Assembly: GCA_023548195.1 (NCBI GenBank)
Contig: JAJHZJ010000221.1
Coordinates: forward strand, 186,001 to 250,000
Direction: 5' to 3'
Length of the DNA stretch: 64,000 nucleotides
Origin: Bettongia penicillata ogilbyi
Lineage: Eukaryota > Chordata > Mammalia > Diprotodontia > Potoroidae
Below are positions 58,785 to 64,000 of this stretch, in pieces (position 1 is the first letter of the stretch; the number at the start of each line of letters is the position of its first letter). The position numbers were made by a program, and so were the translations under genes. A model generated the notes under the pieces. It did not search any database and was not told the origin of the DNA. It was given only the letters and a program-made list of their open reading frames with translations.

Positions 58785-59390
58785 TTTCATTAATTCATTC
58801 AATAAGCATTCTAAGCACCTGTGATGTGCAAAGCACTGTTCTAGAAACTAGAATAAAAAAATGAAAAATTACATAGTCCTTGACTTCCAGAAGTTTACAA
58901 TCCTTGGGAGGATACAACATGTACACAAAAAGGCATAATGAAATGTAGAACATGACAAGGACAAAGGTGAGGTCCAAGGTACTTAGGAAAGTTAAAGAGG
59001 AAATAATTCCATTATGCTGAAGGAATAAAGGAAAGCTTTATGGAGCAAGTAGTATCTCTGGTAAGTTGAACCTTGAAGAAGAGAAGGATTTCAGCATGCA
59101 GAGATGAAGAGGGAATACATCCCAACATGGGTGGCCTGTGACAATGCAGATAGATAAGAGAAGGCAGGATAAAATCAGGCAGGATGCACAGTGCACAAAA
59201 GGGAGTGGCATGAAATAGGACTGGAAAGGAACATTTGGGGAGCCTTGAATACCAGCATAAAGGATTCACTTTTTATTTTGTTTTATAGTAATAGAAAACC
59301 ACCATAGGTTTTTGAGTAGGGCAGTGATATTGGTGGACCTACCCTTTGGGAAGATTATTTTGACAGTTGTGTGAGGGACACAGAGAATCA
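58785..59390 (-). mobile_element. L2 LINE, antisense, long copy
   Basis: 'aagcattctaagcacctgtg', 'atgtgcaaagcactgttct', 'tgacttccagaagtttacaa', and further on 'ttttgagtagggcagtgat' and 'gggaagattattttgaca' follow inverted L2 order for about 600 bp. Confidence 0.75.
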
Positions 59391-59391
59391 G

Positions 59392-59508
59392 TATGGCTAG
59401 GTTTGACTGGGTGATTTCCAACAAGCCACTTAACTGCTCAGTGCCCTGGGTGACTCTCTAAAACCACAAGTTGGAGAGAAGGTATTGGTCTGCATTAGGA
59501 GAGATTAA
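59392..59508 (+). mobile_element. MIR-like marsupial SINE, third copy
   Basis: 'caagccacttaactgctcag', 'gtgactctctaaaaccacaa' and 'gtattggtctgcattaggag' match the SINE type of 24690 and 29455. It ends exactly where direct-repeat copy B begins. Confidence 0.6.
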
Positions 59509-59685
59509 GAAATGTACTTAATCTTAAAATCAACTGAGCATTCTCTAAAATGAAAGACAAACATTTACAAATCCACATGATTTTGAACACCTCGTGTAAA
59601 AATTGACCTCCTTTGGAGAAGCTTTTGACTTATAAAACCAATAAAAAGCACAGAGCCTCTGGGTTATCAAACTAAGTGCTTTAAT
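59509..59685 (+). repeat. 177-bp direct duplication, copy B
   Basis: Second copy, offset 1,008 bp from copy A, same orientation, about 95% identical by eye. Confidence 0.95.
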
Positions 59686-59749
59686 TAATCTACTTTAGTA
59701 ATCTAATTTAATTAATCTACTACCACCCCCTGGTGGTACAAGAACCACA

Positions 59750-60226
59750 AAGTAAAGTGAACAGAACTAGGTGAACAATTTATACAGTTATAATACTCTT
59801 AAAACAAATAACTTTGAAAGCTGTGAAGTCATCCATGACTCCAGAGGGCTGGTGATGAAACATGCTATCACCTTCCTGAAAGAGAAGTATATGTATATAG
59901 GTAAACAAATGTAACGTATGTATACATATGTATGTATATATATATACACACATATACATGTGTATACACATATATAGGTATACATACATACATTTACACA
60001 CATATATATATATATGCATGCGGAGATAGACAGACAGATAGATATATAGCTACATAGATCTAGCATGGCCAGATAATGTATTTGTTTTGTTTGACTATAC
60101 ATATTTATTGCAGGTTATGTGTTTTCCTTCTCTCCACCTCTCTCCCCCACCTCCACCAAGGAGGGAAGGGGGGAAGAAAAAATAGATTTCTGTCAATTAC
60201 AATAAAACTTTAATTTAAAAAAAAAC
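59750..60226 (+). mobile_element. L1 3' end, sense, 5'-truncated, with A tail
   Basis: 'aagtgaacagaactaggtg', 'aaataactttgaaagctgtg', 'tgactccagagggctggtga' and 'gaaacatgctatcacc' are the post-ORF2 region of a marsupial L1 type. Then comes a microsatellite, 'gtttgactatacatattta', and an A-rich end at about 60200-60225. Confidence 0.65.
59885..60045. repeat. TATG/TACA and GATA low-complexity array
   Basis: Degenerate dinucleotide and tetranucleotide tract inside the L1 3' UTR. Confidence 0.9.
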
Positions 60227-60229
60227 CCA

Positions 60230-60765
60230 GGTCCACTCCTTATTCTTCTCTGTACTATCCCTATAAAGGACACTAATCATAGTGACTAGAAAATATGGCA
60301 TCTAGAAAAATAAATAATACAATAGTCCCTCATGGTACCTACTAGGTGGAGTTCTCAGAGACGAAACTTCTACGGACTGCTGGAATTCCTTGTAATGCCA
60401 CAAAATGAAATTTGTTTAGAAGAATCTAAGTGGATTCAGATCATTTAGGAGAGGGGAAGATCTAATTGTAACAATTTTGTCTCCAAGGATATAAAGCATT
60501 CATTAAATGTCTAATTAAGAATAGTACTATAAGGATAACATTGACTCTATTCCTTCTTTCTAAGAATTTACAATCTTAGGCAAACTGATAGTAACAAATT
60601 AGGTGGTCAATTTGTTAAAATTCTTATTTGTTGACTATTATTAGAAGATGATTAAATTAGAGGATTATTAAATATGAGAACACCTTATGACGACGTTCTC
60701 TATCTAGGGAAACTGAGGATTTTTAGCTTGAAGGTGAAAAGACTTAGGAGAGACACAGGGAAACT
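60230..60765. other. No recognised feature
   Basis: Unassigned. A short inverted MIR end ('caatgctctatcctctatac') lies at about 60785-60815. Confidence 0.45.
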
Positions 60766-60819
60766 CTTCAAATAGCATTCAAAGGCCAATGCTCTATCCT
60801 CTATACCACATTGTCTCTC

Positions 60820-61055
60820 ATTGTTGCTGATCAATTGTTTTGGGTTTTGACCAGCTGTTCATGACGCCATTGGGGGTTTTCTTGGCAGAGATACTGGAAT
60901 GCATTGCCATTTCTTTCTCAAATTCATTTTACAGATGAGGAACTGAGACATACAGGGTTAAATGACTTGCCCAGAGTCATGGAAGCTAGACTTGAACTCA
61001 GGAAGATGAGTCTTGCTGACTCCAGGCCCGTGCATTATGGTGCCACCTCGCCATA
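60820..61055 (-). mobile_element. Mar1-type SINE, antisense
   Basis: 'gaccagctgttcatgacgcc', 'ttcttggcagagatactgga', 'gacttgcccagagtcatgga' and 'cttgaactcaggaagatgag', ending 'tgcattatggtgccacc'. A near-complete inverted copy. Confidence 0.85.
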
Positions 61056-61059
61056 CAGA

Positions 61060-62535
61060 TTAAGTTATAGCTCTTATACTCACATGAAGTTAGTGTCTTC
61101 CCCATAGTCAATAATCCAACTGCCCACAGATTCTGAAATTTCTGCCACATCCGTAAGTAGTGACTGATTTTATGTTGTTATAAACAATTTCATTTAATGT
61201 AAAACAAGCTGTTTGTATATTGGCAGTTCTCAGTGAAATGCCAAAAACATGCACTTAGTGACAGACAGCACCCATCGCTCTCAATAACTTCCTCTCTGGT
61301 ATTCACTCTAGCTAGAGAACAGGTTGTCATATGATCTGCCAATTAGTATACCACACAGTTGCTTAATTCTCCATTACTTAACCCAGGTTTAATGACTGTC
61401 CGGAGGGTATGTTTTGAAGATACTTAGGTATTATTTAATATATATATATATATGCATACTACATATAAATAGAAGTGTATTATATATTGTGCCATATGTA
61501 ATATACATGCCATATATTATATATGCTACATAAGCTGTTGTGTGTGTATGTTCTCTCTGAACAGGTTAAACGCTCATCTTCTCATATGCCAATTTCACTC
61601 CCTCTCAGTTGAGCCCTCATCAACTAATAGAAACATACAATTCACTGTTAGTGGTTATGTAATTTATTGACAGTATTAGGTACCATACAAAGCACACGTG
61701 GTCACTGAAACAATAGCCCATTTAGCAGGCTGAAACATTACTGTGCTCTTATAGGACTGATTATATTTTTCTCCAAGTATCCCACTCCACCCTCTCCAAC
61801 TCTTTCCCCAACTTTTTCAAATCAAACAAACTGGTCTGAGGGGGTTATAAGGTAAAGGGAACAAGCCTATTTAGGGTGGAAATAGTGAGTGTGAGGAGCG
61901 AGAGAAGGAAGAAACTATGAAGTGGAATTCCATTTGCTCTCACAGAAGCCAAGGGAAACATTTCACTATGAAAAACAAACATGTGTAACAGCATAGAACT
62001 GCTCCACGTTCTCACTCCAGTGGAGTATGAGCCTCGTGCTTCCTCTGGCTGCCCCCTCTCTGCCCCAGAGCAAGTTCTCTAATGACTAGTCTCATCTCAT
62101 TCTTGTATCCACTTCCATGAATGCTCTACAGAGAGATTTAAGTCATGCTTTTCACCCTTCACCCTTTTTTTGTGGGCATGGGCAATGAACCTGCCCCAAA
62201 TAGCAGGAGAAACCTGGATGAGGATGGAGGAAAGGAGGTTTGCTTCTTCCTCCTGCTCTATGTTGCAACCTGCAAAATTCTTGGGTAGGAGACCATCTAA
62301 GGGCAAGAAAGCAGAGATCCAATAATTCTGGGAAATGTAGGCTTACATACACTTTTCATGTTCATCATTCTCTGTGATTCCCTTCATCTTAGTCCTTCCA
62401 GTTGCACATCTTGTGTGGTTCACCCTATTAAATATCTTCTAATTGTAGAAGGCAATCATTTTGTGCAGGGTTGAAGTTTTGGAGCAGACCACAAACCTTT
62501 GAGATCTTTTATTATTTTTGTAAAACTAAATGTAT
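61060..62535. other. No recognised gene (AT-repeat patch)
   Basis: Unassigned for 1.5 kb, apart from an AT-rich array at about 61436-61520. No coding signal. Confidence 0.45.
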
Positions 62536-62539
62536 TTAA

Positions 62540-62670
62540 TTAGTAACTATTATAATAATAATACAAAGGATACAAATACAAAAGTGAAACAGTTCCTATC
62601 CTCAAGATGCTTACATTCTATTAGGGGAAATAAAGTATGTAGAAATAAGTATGTATAAAATAAATGCTAG
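62540..62670 (-). mobile_element. L2 tail fragment, antisense
   Basis: 'agttcctatcctcaagatgc', 'ttacattctattaggggaaa' match the inverted L2 end. Confidence 0.6.
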
Positions 62671-62811
62671 ATAATTTTGGGAAGTGTTTATTGAACAGGT
62701 TAATGATGTGGTTACAAATGAGATTTTGGCTATAATATACCAAAAAAGCTATAACTGGAGTAGAATGATTAAAATGGTTAGACGGATTTGGTGTGATGGA
62801 AGGGGAAAGAG

Positions 62812-62960
62812 AATTATGGGATCACAGAATCTCTGAGTTGGAAGGGAGCTCAGAGGCCTTTTGGTACAACCCAAAATTGAGTAAGAATCTCTAATACAAC
62901 CTACCCAACAAGTAGTCATCTAGATTCTGCTCAAATATCCCTTGCATATTCTACATTGAG
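62812..62960 (-). mobile_element. CR1/L3 fragment, antisense
   Basis: 'gggatcacagaatctctgag', 'ttggaagggagctcagaggc', then 'acaagtagtcatctagattc' and 'tgctcaaatatccc' match the inverted CR1/L3 3' end in order. Confidence 0.65.
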
Positions 62961-62961
62961 G

Positions 62962-63268
62962 AAACTTTAAGTGTTGGGAAGATATGTTTTGCCCATAAAC
63001 TGAAATTTGCCTGTCTGCACCAAAATTGTACAATAAGTAAAAAAATTATAAAGCTTGTTACCCTAAGAGGTAATAATGCCAGAAAACATAAACAGATTCC
63101 AAAAGAGAAGACGCATGAACGACAGTCACAAAAGACTACTCAGTCAAGCCCTTAACATTATGGAAGACAACCATGTCTCATAAAGCTGGCACTGTCAATA
63201 AATTACTAGGATAGATGGTGCATGGTGTTAACCCAATGTTGTGATTCCTTTTGGTGCATTGTCCCCAT
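62962..63268. other. No recognised feature
   Basis: Short unassigned interval. Confidence 0.45.
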
Positions 63269-63269
63269 T

Positions 63270-63498
63270 TACTTAGTACTATGCTATGGGAGACAAAGAA
63301 GTATATAGCATGATCCTAGACCTTAAAAGACTGGCAATTTACTTGGAAAGGCAACTTGAACACACAAAAGCACAAAGAAAGCAATAATGAAGTGTTAGAT
63401 TATGTAATAAGGGCACTGTGGGTATTTAGACAGGACTAGTATGAGCTAGATAGAATTCATTTAACTGAGTAGAGTAGGAAGGAGACAAGGAAGGAAAG
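63270..63498 (-). mobile_element. L2 fragment, antisense, left of SINE
   Basis: 'gatcctagaccttaaaagac', 'tggcaatttacttggaaag' and 'gcaataatgaagtgttagat' fit decayed inverted L2. Confidence 0.5.
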
Positions 63499-63499
63499 A

Positions 63500-63740
63500 A
63501 GAATTTATTAACCACCTGCTATGTATCAAGCACTGCTAAATACTCTATAATTATTATCTTCACCCTAGGAAGCAAGTACTAGTATTATCTCCATTTTACA
63601 GCTGAGGAAACTGAGGCAAACAGAAATTGAGTATTTTGCCTAGAGTCAACCACCTAGGAAGTTTGTGAGGCTAGGGTTGAATGCAGGTCTTCCAGACTCC
63701 AGCCCAGTGCTCTACCCATTGTGCCACCTAGTTTCCTAGT
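63500..63740 (-). mobile_element. MIR/Mar SINE, antisense
   Basis: 'atctccattttacagctgag', 'gaaactgaggcaaacagaaa', 'ctccagcccagtgctctacc' and 'cattgtgccacctagtttcc' give a nearly complete inverted SINE. Confidence 0.85.
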
Positions 63741-63741
63741 T

Positions 63742-64000
63742 AGAAAAGAGGCTTCATGAAAAGGGATAGGACTTATGCTGGGGCTTACAAATGGATAGCT
63801 AGGTTTTTGATGAACAGGAGGCAAGGGAGGGCATTTCAGTCAAGAACACATGCAAAAAGTATGAAGGCAAGAATGAACATAAGTGTTGTTTGGGTAGAAA
63901 GATCAGTTTGACTCTAGCACAGGGTTGATAATTTGGAAGGATTAGAAAGTCCTGCAGAGTGAGGAGACTAAGACAAAGGACACCGGATGTACCTAATGCC
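63742..64000 (-). mobile_element. L2 fragment, antisense, right of SINE
   Basis: 'tgctggggcttacaaatgga', 'gggagggcatttcagtcaag' and 'agaaagatcagtttgactct' follow inverted L2 body order and run off the window. Confidence 0.5.

Noticed and set aside
59885..60045. Minus-strand frames rich in Y, I and C
   Set aside because: They are low-complexity TATG/TACA translations within an L1 3' UTR.

Overview
The window looks like non-coding marsupial chromosomal DNA, opossum-like or a relative. It is AT-rich and poor in CpG, and most of what can be recognised is transposable-element sequence. The marsupial call rests on the mix of families: L1 copies of the marsupial type, a family of L1-derived elements that carry ORF1 but no ORF2 (HAL1, 'half-L1'), tRNA-headed SINEs whose 3' tail comes from RTE (Mar1 type), a second SINE type ending in GGACAAACAGCAAC, an RTE/BovB-like tail, and a deep background of L2, MIR and CR1/L3. 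I found no host exon, promoter or tRNA gene. All reading frames longer than about 60 codons fall in transposon remnants, simple repeats or low-complexity DNA. The species was not identified.

Layout. 0-2 kb: L2 fragments on both strands and a long (CT)n. 2.1-5.3 kb: HAL1 copy 1, with a 397-bp internal tandem duplication. 5.3-8 kb: unassigned DNA, SINE and L2 pieces, and two tetranucleotide arrays. 8-10.9 kb: antisense L1 ORF2. 11.9-14.4 kb: a Mar1 SINE with target-site duplication (TSD), then HAL1 copy 2 (old, 5'-truncated). 15.6-21.2 kb: an antisense L1 with internal deletion and inversion, into which HAL1 copy 3 is nested. 21.6-22.7 kb: L2 split by a SINE, then an orphan L1 5' end. 25-26 kb: antisense L1 lacking RT. 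30.2-31.7 kb and perhaps on to 33.9 kb: antisense LTR retrovirus remnant. 34-34.7 kb: antisense L1 3' end. 36.9-39.7 kb: HAL1 copy 4, with a clear 12-bp TSD. 43.5-45 kb: a young inverted duplication. 46-52.3 kb: a near-complete but decayed antisense L1. 52.3-52.6 kb: a 7SL RNA retropseudogene. 52.75-54.7 kb: sense L1 RT fragment. 55.3-56.7 kb: L2 interrupted by a solo LTR with a 5-bp TSD. 57-60.2 kb: L1 3' ends and a 177-bp direct duplication around an L2. 60-64 kb: SINE, L2 and CR1/L3 relics.

Nothing here works as a host gene set. The functional logic is parasitic. L1 supplies reverse transcriptase in trans, while HAL1 keeps the L1-like 5' end, the ORF1 RNA-binding protein and an L1-like 3' end but has given up ORF2. 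All four HAL1 ORF1 copies are frameshifted, mostly at homopolymer A runs, and every L1 ORF2 is broken, so no element here looks able to move.
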